Shown here in pieces: positions 57,601 to 64,000 of a stretch of 64,000 nt of DNA (within the stretch, counting starts at the first letter, position 1; the number at the start of each line of letters is the position of its first letter). The notes beneath the pieces are model-generated. The model made no database searches. It worked only from the letters and a program-made list of their open reading frames with translations, and was not told the origin of the DNA. Where the stretch lies: the NCBI GenBank assembly GCA_035527845.1, contig DATKZT010000072.1, forward strand, positions 1 to 64,000. The letters are read 5' to 3'. The position numbers and the translations under genes are program-made. The DNA is from JAUWKC01 sp035527845 (GTDB lineage: Bacteria; Planctomycetota; Phycisphaerae; Sedimentisphaerales; Anaerobacaceae).

Positions 57601-58599
57601 AATACCTTTACCCTTATCAAATGTCCCCGCCACGTGCGACCATTTCAACAACGGCACCACCACCTCCGACACACACTGCCTTAACTGGCCGTCTATCATC
57701 AACCTCATTCCTATGTGTCCCTCCGAGTCGATGCCGAAAGACAAACGCTCGCTGCGTTCGGGCGGCGGCGCCTTATGACCCAATTCTGTATTTCTGACAT
57801 AATCCTCGTCGCTCTCGCTGTGGGTAAGGCCCGCCGGGTCGACCAGCGTTTTGGCCTGCCCTTCCCAGCTCCAGTAGAGACGCAGAAAAGATGGGTCGCC
57901 ATCCTGAAAATAGGAAAGAACAACGGGATACTTCTTTCCCTTCTCCGTAGATACCTTGCCCATCCGGGCCTCGTCCCTGCCCCAGCCGTCTATGACGACC
58001 TGCTTATCTATTTCGAGCTTCAATCCGTTGTCGGCTTCGGCGGTGAAACTAATCTCACCGGTAAAAGGCACCTCGATATAGCCTCGCCAGCGGGCGGACC
58101 AGTCTTTCAGCCCGCCGGTCCAGTTATGATCGACAACCTCGAGCAGGTCCGTGCCGCCGGGACTGCTAAAATCAGGGTCGTTGTACTTGGCACCGATTAG
58201 GCCGACCTGAAGCCTGAGCTCGCCGGCCTCCGGCTTTTCACCGATCACGTTGCCGGCCTGGTCCACAATTCCCGTCCAGTTCCAGGAGTAGGTCTGCGGC
58301 GCAATCCAGGCCTCAATGGTGAAGGCATCCACCATCGGCGGTACGACCGAGGCCTCACGCAGGACGCACGTGGTGTACCCGTCGAACTTCAGCGCTTTGC
58401 CGCTCACTCCCGGCGCGAAGCTGAAATTGCCGTTTATTTCATCATTGACGCCGGCAACGCTTTCGATGACAGCGTTTGCGCTGTGGCCGTCGAACCGCCA
58501 CCAGGCGGCCAAACCATCATCCGCCGCCGGGTTATCAGAGGACGCTGCAGATGACGCGACGGCAAACAAACATCCGGCAAGAAGAACCAGTCTTCCCAT
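54634..58599 (-). CDS. Secreted 1321-residue protein: LamG with inserted PA14, then two FWRG/HWRY domains
   Basis: A signal peptide (1-19) is followed by a LamG domain that is split: first half about 32-117 (AWWRFDG, FTIEAWIAPQTYSWNW), a PA14 module at 130-262 (VGLIGAKYNDPDF, TAEADNGLKLEIDKQVVIDG, LRLYWSWEG), then the second half at 285-402 (FGIDSEGHIGM, WSHVAGTFDKGKGIDLYING, DGLIDDVKIYSR). Two complete FWRG/HWRY domains follow: copy 1 with FWRG 476-479, EHMADKQCRYSHVR and VHWRY about 536-540, copy 2 with FWRGTSYIPCW, CEPMSDKQCRYSHVR, HWRYSPAD and DEYYTIYPD. Each ends in a small beta domain (NPAFVIEDWGGAGVSLKVNG). It lies third in the minus-strand operon. Probably a surface polysaccharide-active enzyme; no known family assigned. 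Confidence 0.85.
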   Translation of the reverse strand: MGRLVLLAGCLFAVASSAASSDNPAADDGLAAWWRFDGHSANAVIESVAGVNDEINGNFSFAPGVSGKALKFDGYTTCVLREASVVPPMVDAFTIEAWIAPQTYSWNWTGIVDQAGNVIGEKPEAGELRLQVGLIGAKYNDPDFSSPGGTDLLEVVDHNWTGGLKDWSARWRGYIEVPFTGEISFTAEADNGLKLEIDKQVVIDGWGRDEARMGKVSTEKGKKYPVVLSYFQDGDPSFLRLYWSWEGQAKTLVDPAGLTHSESDEDYVRNTELGHKAPPPERSERLSFGIDSEGHIGMRLMIDGQLRQCVSEVVVPLLKWSHVAGTFDKGKGIDLYINGTHVGSSAVSGAVTPGAGHNLLIGMSSKKMSPTHTERGPSQRLLSYMVFDGLIDDVKIYSRALPAEQVERNYRDTKPKRKQPLAFRVMPSDEKDLPHRFGAAYCRLRYADEWEDLWRVGPDPDILVRFDDSPVRMLFWRGTGYGAVWVAENGQWMGDQSLERAGGGKSPWGCAEHMADKQCRYSHVRLLENSDARVVVHWRYAISDIVYGIFGADKDGWGEWADEYYYIYPDGASTRKQILHSNHLSHEWQETIVLNQPGTRPEDNIEMDALTWGNMDGESKTYTWADVERDDARLRDTTIQVVNLKSDYRPFIIWQPDSRPKLMRCCVEEQWSRFPWWNHWPVAQLPNDGRRTGVPDRPAHSSLGQSIEDSRAIVHNEDNNSFTAVHLCGMSNRSAKELAPLAKSWNRPAQLVMTAGNFHSEGYDRYQRAYVLFCEEAGRPSTCEFELAASEDSPIVNPAFVVKGWGQAGAALKINGKTIKPGKSFRSGYSRTLESSDLVVWIDKESDKPITISLSPEAGVSSWAAADAEKETQAQKKSDDLSEQTRLRLPSGPKGVGRFGAYYETLKYEPGWDSLWKIADDADVVVRFDEFDHRFVFWRGTSYIPCWATYDGAWYTNEFFERNAHLGDCSSMCEPMSDKQCRYSHVRVIESTDARVVVHWRYSPADLDYLQPYRDKMTGWGDWVDEYYTIYPDSVGVRKATIHTGSPLSHWIEYQEGIVVNQPGTIPEDNINFDAITFANLKGESKTYSWENGDPDLKNPPEKPCIQVINFKNRYKPFTVVDPDGVRTKVYGGHAKNSHFNWWNHWPVAQEKSDTTVAESAVKPSHSSLTHIEWKQYTQEGLSRTWIMLHGMTNKPAAELAPLANSWLSAPWMRLKSGACRAKGYDQTQRAYVLACEKVGRPSKVELTLDAREGSPVINPAFVIEDWGGAGVSLKVNGKKIDRGPNFRFGHHRTQQSSNLIVWFRAESTKPVVVSLSPVGD

Positions 58600-58656
58600 G
58601 TTACAACCTCCATATATAACAAGAAATTTCTCAATACTAAAAGCGGTATAATATCA

Positions 58657-60732
58657 TCAATCGGACACGCGTAAAAGCGAAATTCTGACAGGCTCCTTCG
58701 ACTCATATTTTATCCATACTATCAAATCAGTCCCTTCGAGGCTGCTGCGATGGCCAAGACGAAAGCTCCTGCCGCGTTTTACATCTTTGCCGTTGACTTT
58801 CAAGGCAGCGTCATCTTCGCCCCAGCTGCTGATAACAAAGGCGGGGTTGACCACGGGAGATTTCTCGCCGGCCGCGAGTTCGAATTCGAGGTTCGTCTTT
58901 TCGCTCGCATTTTTGGTCAGAAGGAACGCCCGCTGGTCCCGGCTGTAGCCGTCACAGACAAAAGCGTCACCGACAATCTTAATCTCCGGCGGCTCCAGCC
59001 AGGAATGCGCCACCTTAACCATGTACTCAATCGGTTTGTCGCTCAAACCCATAATAAACCGGCCGGTTCTCGTGATGCTGCCCTCGTGGGTTCGCGGCTC
59101 CGGCACGCGGGGCGAGGTTATGGCCGAGCTTGAGACGCGATCCGGCACAAGCGCGTAGCGACCGTCCGAAGGCGCCTGCGAAACGGGCCAGTGGTTCCAC
59201 GTCGGAAAATGCGAATACTCCGGTCTTACCTCTGGCTGCCAGCCGTAGGGCGTGATGCGGCTGCGAGGCTCATAAACATAGCAGGGCTTAAAGCTCGACT
59301 TCAGATTGACAATACAAACGTTCGCGTTCGGGATGGGGTCCTTGAAACGCCCTTGTTCGTTGCCCGGCCAGGTATCCCAATTATATGTGCGGGTTTGGCC
59401 TTCCATATTGGCCAGTGTCACCGCATCGAGGCTGATGTTGTCCTCCGCCTTTTGGCCGGGATTATTGAGCACGGTCGGCTCGGTTACGCTGAAACCGCTC
59501 ATCCCGTGGACAAAGAAGTTCCTGGTTGCTATCCCATCCGGGTAGATGTAATAGTACTCATCTGCCCAGGTACCCCAGTCGGTCACCGGATCGCCGGCCC
59601 CGTTGTTGTACATCACGTCCACGATCGCGTAACGCCAGTGAACGACCACCCTCGCATCGTGGTTTTCAATGACGCGGACGTGAGCGAAGCGGCACTGCTT
59701 ATCCGACATGTGCTCGGCGCAGCCGGCCGGGCCGCCGCCCTCGGCGCTCTGGTCGCCCACCCAAATCCCGGTTTCCGTGACAAGGTTCATATTGAAGTTG
59801 GTGCCTCGCCAAAAGACCATTTTGTATGCATCTTCGTCGAATGTCACCACTACATCGGGATGGTCGGCAACTCTCCAGAGTGCATCCCACTCCTGATAGA
59901 ACTTCAGCCGGCAATAAACTGCTCCGAAGCTGTCGCCCCCTGCCGGCAGTTGAGGCAGTTTGCGCCATTCGAGCGGCGGCGCACCTTTGGGTTTGCTCGC
60001 CTGATAATTTTTCGCAATCTCTTCGCGTGTAAGGCTTCGATTGTAGATTTTCACCTCGTCGATGATTCCGTCGAAGGAATACGACGTGGGAAAGTTGACC
60101 TCCTTGCGGACCAGTGCCGCCGGGTCAAGCAGCGTCTTTTTGTGGTTTCTGCCGATCTGAAGGTCCATATCGGCAGCGTAATCGAACCCGCCCTCGATCG
60201 GCATCGAGGCTGCGACCTTGCCATCGATGTAAACTCTTATCCCGTCATCTTTGCTGAACGTGCCGGCAATATGGGACCACTTTTCCATGAAAGGTACGGT
60301 ACCATCGGTTGTGCACTCGTACCACTTGCCGTCAACCGCCAGGTGCAGCCCAACATGTCCGATTACGTCTATCCCAAAGAAGTAGCCGGCCTTGTGGTCC
60401 TTTTCCTGGTTGACAATTGCGCACCAGTTCCAGGGGTATGCCTGCGGCGCGATCCAGGACTCCACGGTAAACTCATCTGTGAGCCGCGGCGCATCGGCCG
60501 CCCTGCGGACGACCCGCGTCGTAAAACCATCGAGCTTTATCGCACTTCCACTGACTCCGTCGATAAACTTGAAATTCCCCTCGATCTTATCCTTGACTGC
60601 GCTGCCGGTGTCCAGCGCTGTCGAGCCCCTGCCTTCATCGAATTTCCACCACGCCGTGGGCCCGTCGTCGGCCGCAGGGGCTGCATTAAACAATAACGCG
60701 CCAATCAGACAGCCAAATATCAGTTTTCGCAT
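58657..60732 (-). CDS. Secreted LamG + FWRG/HWRY protein
   Basis: The 691-residue protein starts at ATG 60732 just after AGGAGG; a 28-codon longer frame from 60816 overlaps the upstream gene and is rejected. A signal peptide ends PAA. The LamG domain is continuous (AWWKFDEGRGSTALDTG, WIAPQAYPWNWCAIVNQEKD, KWSHIAGTFSKDDGIRVYID). One FWRG/HWRY domain follows: FWRGTNFNMNLVTETG, CAEHMSDKQCRFAHVR, VVVHWRYA, DEYYYIYPDG and NNPGQKAEDNISLDAVTLAN, ending with NPAFVISSWGEDDAALKVNG. It is close to the next upstream gene (60756), showing a tandem duplication. Role: probable glycan-active secreted protein of unknown specificity. Confidence 0.85.
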   Translation of the reverse strand: MRKLIFGCLIGALLFNAAPAADDGPTAWWKFDEGRGSTALDTGSAVKDKIEGNFKFIDGVSGSAIKLDGFTTRVVRRAADAPRLTDEFTVESWIAPQAYPWNWCAIVNQEKDHKAGYFFGIDVIGHVGLHLAVDGKWYECTTDGTVPFMEKWSHIAGTFSKDDGIRVYIDGKVAASMPIEGGFDYAADMDLQIGRNHKKTLLDPAALVRKEVNFPTSYSFDGIIDEVKIYNRSLTREEIAKNYQASKPKGAPPLEWRKLPQLPAGGDSFGAVYCRLKFYQEWDALWRVADHPDVVVTFDEDAYKMVFWRGTNFNMNLVTETGIWVGDQSAEGGGPAGCAEHMSDKQCRFAHVRVIENHDARVVVHWRYAIVDVMYNNGAGDPVTDWGTWADEYYYIYPDGIATRNFFVHGMSGFSVTEPTVLNNPGQKAEDNISLDAVTLANMEGQTRTYNWDTWPGNEQGRFKDPIPNANVCIVNLKSSFKPCYVYEPRSRITPYGWQPEVRPEYSHFPTWNHWPVSQAPSDGRYALVPDRVSSSAITSPRVPEPRTHEGSITRTGRFIMGLSDKPIEYMVKVAHSWLEPPEIKIVGDAFVCDGYSRDQRAFLLTKNASEKTNLEFELAAGEKSPVVNPAFVISSWGEDDAALKVNGKDVKRGRSFRLGHRSSLEGTDLIVWIKYESKEPVRISLLRVSD

Positions 60733-60755
60733 CAGTCCTCCTTCGCAAGAAGTCC

Positions 60756-62852
60756 TCACTGAGCAACCGGACCAATCGATACTTTGATCGATCTGGCCGA
60801 TTCTTTCATTATCCAAACAATCAGGTCAGTGCCGTCAAGGGTACGGCTTCGGCCGAAGCGGAAATTCCTGCCGGGCTTAACAATTTGACCATCGATTTTC
60901 AGCACAGCATCGGATTGGCCCCAATTTCTGATAACAAATGCGGGATTTACAACCGGAGAGTTCTCGTCGGCGGCCAACTCAAACTCAAGGCCCGTTTGGT
61001 CCTTTGCTTGCCTGGTGAGAAGATACGCCCGCTGGTCCCGGCTGTATTCTTCGCTGCTAAAGCCACTGGCGATAATCTTCAGTTGCGGCGGCTGCAGCCA
61101 GGACCGCGCCAAAGGCGCGAGCTTCTCAATCGGCTTATCCGTCAGGCCCATAATGAACCGACCCTCAACGGAACCATCCGGTCTCTGTTTCATCGGCGGC
61201 TCAGGGGATGTTACCGCCGAACTCGTGACGCGGTCCGCGACGACGGGATAAAAACCATCGGAAGGATCCAGAGAAGTGGGCCAGTGATTCCAGGTCGGGA
61301 ATTTCGAGTATTCTTTCCGCAGCTCTTTTGTGCCGCCTCCGTAAGGGATAATGCTCGTGCCCGGCTCGTAGATATAATAAGGCTTGCTGACCGACTTGAA
61401 ATTCACCACGCTTATGTTTGCGTTGGGCAGCGCATTGGTGAACGGCGCGCCGGTCCTGCCGCTGCTCGGCCACGGGTCCCAACTGTGGCTGCGGATTTCG
61501 CCAGCCATATTGGCCGTTGTGATTGCCTCGACATGAAGATTGTCCTCGGCCTTTTCGCCCGGATTATTCAGCGCCGCCGGCTCGGTTATGCTGCACCCAT
61601 TCACACCGTGGACCTGAAAGTACCGCACCGCCACCCCATCAGGGTAAATGTAGTAGTACTCATCAGCCCACGCGCCCCAACCGGTGAGTCTATCCTGCCG
61701 GGCAATCTTGTATAGCACGTCACACAGAGCATAACGCCAATGCACAACCACACGGGCGTCATGATTTTCGATCATGCGGACATGAGCATATCGGCACTGC
61801 TTGTCCGACATATGCTCGCAGCAGCCGATGGTCCCGCCGCCGCTCCGTTCGGCGCTCTGGTCGCCGACCCATTTGCCGTTTTCCGTCACCAGGTTCATGT
61901 TGTAGTTCGTGCCGCGCCAGAAAACCATTTTGTAGGAGCCCTGGTCAAAATTCACGACGATATCAGGATAGTCATGGACGCGCCAAAGTGCATCCCACTC
62001 GGGGTAGAACTTCAATTTGCAGTAAACCGCTCCGAACCTGCTGGGCCCCGCAGGAAGCGCGGGCAGCCTCCGCCATTTCAGGGGCGGACCACCTTTCGGT
62101 TTTGCCGCCTGGCAAGCCCCCTCAATTTCTTCGGCCGAAAGGGGCCGGTCGTAAATCTTCAACTCGTCTATTATGCCGTCAAAGCAAGGGATAATCGGAA
62201 AATTGACACGGGGGCGGACCAATAAATCGGGATTCATCTTCATCGGCGTAAGGTTTCTGCCTATCTGAAGGTCCGTATCCGCAGCGAATGTGAGGTTGCC
62301 TTTGACCGGCAGCGTGCCGGCAGGCTCGCCATCGATGTAAACGGTAATTCCGGCGTCCTTATCAAACGTCCCTGCAATATGCGACCATTTCTCCATAAAA
62401 GGTACGGCTGTGTTGGAAGTACATTCATACCATTTGCCGTCAACGGCCAGATGCAGACCAATGCGGCCCAACGCGTCGATGCCGAATAAGTAGCCCGCCT
62501 TGCGGTCCTTTTCCTGGTTCACTATCGCGCACCAGGTCCGCGGATACGCCTGCGGTGCAATCCAGGCCTCGATAGTAAAACCATCCGCCAGACGCGGCAC
62601 ATCAGCGGCCCTGCGGACTATGCGCGTCGTGAAACCATCACACTTTATTGCGCTGCCCCGGACGCCCTCGACATAACTGAAATTGCCCCCAATCGAGGCC
62701 TCGTTCCGGCTTGCGGTGTCCAGAGCCGTCTTGGCGTCCCCCTGATTGAATTCCCACCATGCGGCCGGATTATTTTCGGCCGCAGAGCCGCAGATACTGC
62801 AAATCGACCAGGCCAATATGAAACCAGTCCCGCGGATGAATTCTCGTGTCAT
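60756..62852 (-). CDS. Secreted LamG + FWRG/HWRY protein, first gene of the minus-strand operon
   Basis: The 698-residue product is best started at ATG 62852 (MTREFIRGTG), which gives a signal peptide ending GSA; an earlier ATG at 62942 lies upstream of the promoter candidate. LamG: AWWEFNQGDAKTALDTA, AWIAPQAYPRTWCAIVNQEK, KWSHIAGTFDKDAGITVYID. The FWRG/HWRY domain shows FWRGTNYNMNLVTENGKW, CEHMSDKQCRYAHVR, VVVHWRYA, DEYYYIYPDG and NNPGEKAEDNLHVEAITTAN, and the C-terminal beta domain NPAFVIRNWGQSDAVLKIDG. It shares most of its length with the 58657 protein, 23 bases downstream. Function inferred only from secretion and operon context. Confidence 0.85.
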   Translation of the reverse strand: MTREFIRGTGFILAWSICSICGSAAENNPAAWWEFNQGDAKTALDTASRNEASIGGNFSYVEGVRGSAIKCDGFTTRIVRRAADVPRLADGFTIEAWIAPQAYPRTWCAIVNQEKDRKAGYLFGIDALGRIGLHLAVDGKWYECTSNTAVPFMEKWSHIAGTFDKDAGITVYIDGEPAGTLPVKGNLTFAADTDLQIGRNLTPMKMNPDLLVRPRVNFPIIPCFDGIIDELKIYDRPLSAEEIEGACQAAKPKGGPPLKWRRLPALPAGPSRFGAVYCKLKFYPEWDALWRVHDYPDIVVNFDQGSYKMVFWRGTNYNMNLVTENGKWVGDQSAERSGGGTIGCCEHMSDKQCRYAHVRMIENHDARVVVHWRYALCDVLYKIARQDRLTGWGAWADEYYYIYPDGVAVRYFQVHGVNGCSITEPAALNNPGEKAEDNLHVEAITTANMAGEIRSHSWDPWPSSGRTGAPFTNALPNANISVVNFKSVSKPYYIYEPGTSIIPYGGGTKELRKEYSKFPTWNHWPTSLDPSDGFYPVVADRVTSSAVTSPEPPMKQRPDGSVEGRFIMGLTDKPIEKLAPLARSWLQPPQLKIIASGFSSEEYSRDQRAYLLTRQAKDQTGLEFELAADENSPVVNPAFVIRNWGQSDAVLKIDGQIVKPGRNFRFGRSRTLDGTDLIVWIMKESARSIKVSIGPVAQ

Positions 62853-62901
62853 CAAACATGCCCTGAAGAAGTTACTTAAACCATTGCAATCACGAGTGAT
62901 A

Positions 62902-62929
62902 AACATACCAAAGATTCGCTTCGAGTCAA
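62902..62929 (-). promoter_or_regulatory. Candidate promoter of the minus-strand operon
   Basis: On the minus strand TTGACT (62929-62924), a 16-base spacer and TATGTT (62907-62902) lie about 50 bases before the chosen start at 62852. Transcription from here would exclude the ATG at 62942, in agreement with the signal-peptide argument. Confidence 0.4.
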
Positions 62930-63000
62930 AGGCAAATTCCATCGGGGCCTGCGACTGCGGAGCAGGGTCGAACCGTAAGAAAAAAATTCACAAAAAAGCG

Positions 63001-63027
63001 TTGACAAATAGGATTGGCTACTATATT
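63001..63027 (+). promoter_or_regulatory. Promoter candidate for a small plus-strand transcript
   Basis: A perfect TTGACA (63001-63006) is followed after 15 bases by TATATT (63022-63027); a TATTGT two bases on gives the preferred 17-base spacing. An A-rich tract upstream (62978-62997) resembles an UP element. It points away from the operon and toward the T-tailed hairpin at 63260. Confidence 0.5.
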
Positions 63028-63034
63028 GTAACGT

Positions 63035-63295
63035 GTATGATGATGAAAGAGTTACTTGCCGTAGTCATTGAAAGTCCACGATTCGATTTCCCGGCTGCAT
63101 ACCGAGTGCCGAAGATGTTCTGCGTACCTGCCGGGGTGGTGGCGCCGGGTCGGCAGGCAATCAGGATAAAGGGAGGTTTTGCCCCCCCGATTTCGTACCC
63201 ATCAAAATCGTCGCTGCGGGCCGCAAGGCTTTAGCAACATGGTTCTGTTTTCCGTATAGTGGGGCTGTCCGGAGGAGGGTGGCCCCATTTTTTTT
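63035..63295 (+). ncRNA. Possible small independent transcript (RNA or 65-codon peptide)
   Basis: This stretch is bounded by a strong promoter candidate and a T-tailed hairpin and would give a transcript of about 260 bases. It contains an open frame from ATG 63037 to a TAG near 63232, about 65 codons, without a good ribosome-binding site or recognised domain. No match to tmRNA, 6S, SRP RNA, RNase P or a known riboswitch core could be made by eye. The remainder of the 62853-63451 gap holds the two neighbouring promoters. Confidence 0.3.
63260..63295 (+). terminator. Intrinsic terminator
   Basis: TGGGGC (63260-63265) and GCCCCA (63282-63287) form a GC-rich stem immediately followed by eight T (63288-63295). 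The loop is 16 bases. It is oriented for plus-strand transcription although no confident protein gene precedes it. Confidence 0.6.
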
Positions 63296-63392
63296 ACACA
63301 GAAAACTGCAAAGGGGAATGCCGCGCGAGCCCCCCTGACGGTCAAGGCTGCCGCTCAACCAACATATTCGCCAAAAAATACACGGAATTTTG

Positions 63393-63421
63393 TTTTCAGG
63401 TTCGGTCCGACCCTGTATAAT
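63393..63421 (+). promoter_or_regulatory. Promoter of the Fur/PerR gene
   Basis: TTTTCA (63393-63398), a 17-base spacer and a perfect TATAAT (63416-63421) lie 30 bases before GTG 63452. This is the best sigma70-type match in the window. Confidence 0.6.
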
Positions 63422-63451
63422 CGTCTCCGTTGCGAACAGGAGATTCTTTTT

Positions 63452-63937
63452 GTGGCGAGACGGTCTATTATGCCGAGACTCAGGGGCGCCAAGGCGAGAG
63501 AGACAGAGCAGAAGCTGGAGTGCTTCCGCGCAAAGTGCCGCCGGGAAGGCCTGAAGATTACTCCGCAGCGAATGGGGGTTTACAAAGCGCTGACGGAGAC
63601 AAAGGACCATCCCTCGGCTGAGATGGTTTTCCGCAGGCTCAGGAGCAAGCTGCCGAACATATCGCTGGACACCGTCAACAGGACCCTGCTGACCTTAAGT
63701 AAGATAGGGGCAGCCTTCGTGGTGGAAGGCTCAGGGGAACCCAAGAGATTTGACGCAAATCTTCAGAAACACCAGCATTTTAAGTGTGTAAAATGTAAGC
63801 GGATTGTTGACTTTCATCACGAACCCTTTGATAATATTTCCGTACCGAAAGGTATTGGAAGAAAATTCAAGGTGCTCAGAAGCACGGTGTATTTCGAAGG
63901 CATCTGCGACCGATGCCAAAAGGGGGCAAAAAGTTAA
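63452..63937 (+). CDS. Fur-family metal-dependent regulator, PerR-like
   Basis: The 161-residue protein starts at GTG 63452, nine bases after AGGAG; an ATG at 63470 is an alternative. The winged-helix half has LKITPQRMGVYKALTE, DHPSAEMVFRRL and NISLDTVNRTLLTLSKIG (recognition helix). The dimerisation half has HQHFKCVKCKRIVDFHH and GICDRCQKG, the two CxxC pairs that bind structural zinc. Fur-family members sense iron, zinc or peroxide and repress or activate stress genes. A PerR-type role is suggested by the downstream gene, which begins like rubrerythrin, a peroxide-removing protein of anaerobes. Confidence 0.9.
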   Translation: MARRSIMPRLRGAKARETEQKLECFRAKCRREGLKITPQRMGVYKALTETKDHPSAEMVFRRLRSKLPNISLDTVNRTLLTLSKIGAAFVVEGSGEPKRFDANLQKHQHFKCVKCKRIVDFHHEPFDNISVPKGIGRKFKVLRSTVYFEGICDRCQKGAKS

Positions 63938-63976
63938 CAAACCGATGCAACATTGGAATGCTGAAAGGGGGCAAAG

Positions 63977-64000
63977 ATGGATCTCCGGGGTAGTCAAACC
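63977..64000 (+). CDS. Start of a probable rubrerythrin gene (partial)
   Basis: AAAGGGGGC lies just before ATG 63977, and the eight visible codons read MDLRGSQT. Many rubrerythrins start with a very similar string (M-x-L-K-G-S/T-x-T). Rubrerythrin is a non-heme di-iron peroxidase of anaerobes and is often encoded beside perR. The gene starts 39 bases after the regulator's stop, so the two are probably cotranscribed. Eight residues are little evidence; the call leans on gene order. Confidence 0.45.

Noticed and set aside
59191..60696. 501-codon plus-strand open frame
   Set aside because: It is antisense to the LamG + FWRG/HWRY gene at 58657-60732 and shows no domain.
63260..63295. SRP RNA-like string (GTCCGGAGGAGGG)
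   Set aside because: The resemblance to the SRP helix-8 core is partial and the GGAA tetraloop is absent; the T-tailed hairpin explains it as a terminator.

Overview
The window (about 55% GC by eye) looks like part of a Planctomycetota chromosome, most likely a Phycisphaerae/Sedimentisphaerales-type anaerobe or a close PVC relative. This is inferred from the mix of very large secreted proteins built from PA14, LamG, Calx-beta, FG-GAP and Asp-box propeller domains, Tat-exported Gfo/Idh/MocA oxidoreductase and sulfatase, the absence of any SusC/SusD pair, and a Fur/PerR-type regulator followed by what looks like the start of a rubrerythrin gene. No tRNA, rRNA, CRISPR array, transposase or phage gene was recognised.

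Layout. 1-487: tail of an unidentified upstream ORF and a 179-bp foldback repeat. 488-37568 (+): a long run of secreted proteins from three home-grown families: (i) 'FWRG/HWRY' proteins, (ii) five long Asp-box propellers with a YNHQP...HQRMG signature, (iii) four sialidase-like propellers with a GWPAN signature. Among them sit two metallophosphoesterases, a GH20/GH67-like enzyme, an intracellular trio (HpcH/HpaI aldolase, class I/II aminotransferase, transketolase), a Tat oxidoreductase, a LamG protein and a small lipoprotein. 37567-37725: a second, composite repeat. 37961-47291: two FG-GAP proteins (+), an exported GH51 arabinofuranosidase (-) and an aldo/keto reductase (+). 62852-47288 (-): a probable single operon, in transcription order two LamG+FWRG/HWRY proteins, a 1321-residue two-copy FWRG/HWRY protein, an SSS sodium symporter, a fucose-type mutarotase (FucU), a UroD-fold protein, a zinc alcohol dehydrogenase, a sulfatase and a PfkB sugar kinase. 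62853-63451: a divergent regulatory region that may encode a small independent transcript. 63452-64000 (+): Fur/PerR regulator and the first codons of a probable rubrerythrin.

How it may work together (inference). Secreted propellers, FWRG/HWRY proteins, the GH51, the GH20/67-like enzyme and one sulfatase would break down a branched, probably sulfated, deoxysugar- and arabinose-containing polysaccharide. The SSS symporter would import the released sugar with Na+, FucU would equilibrate its anomers, the dehydrogenase, aldo/keto reductase and PfkB kinase would oxidise, reduce or phosphorylate it, and the aldolase and transketolase would feed the carbon into central metabolism. The cluster has grown by duplication and domain shuffling: a PA14 domain sits inside a LamG domain, one propeller has lost most of its PA14 domain, and two propeller genes share nearly identical DNA patches. 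The substrate and the catalytic activity of the three expanded families cannot be settled from the sequence alone.
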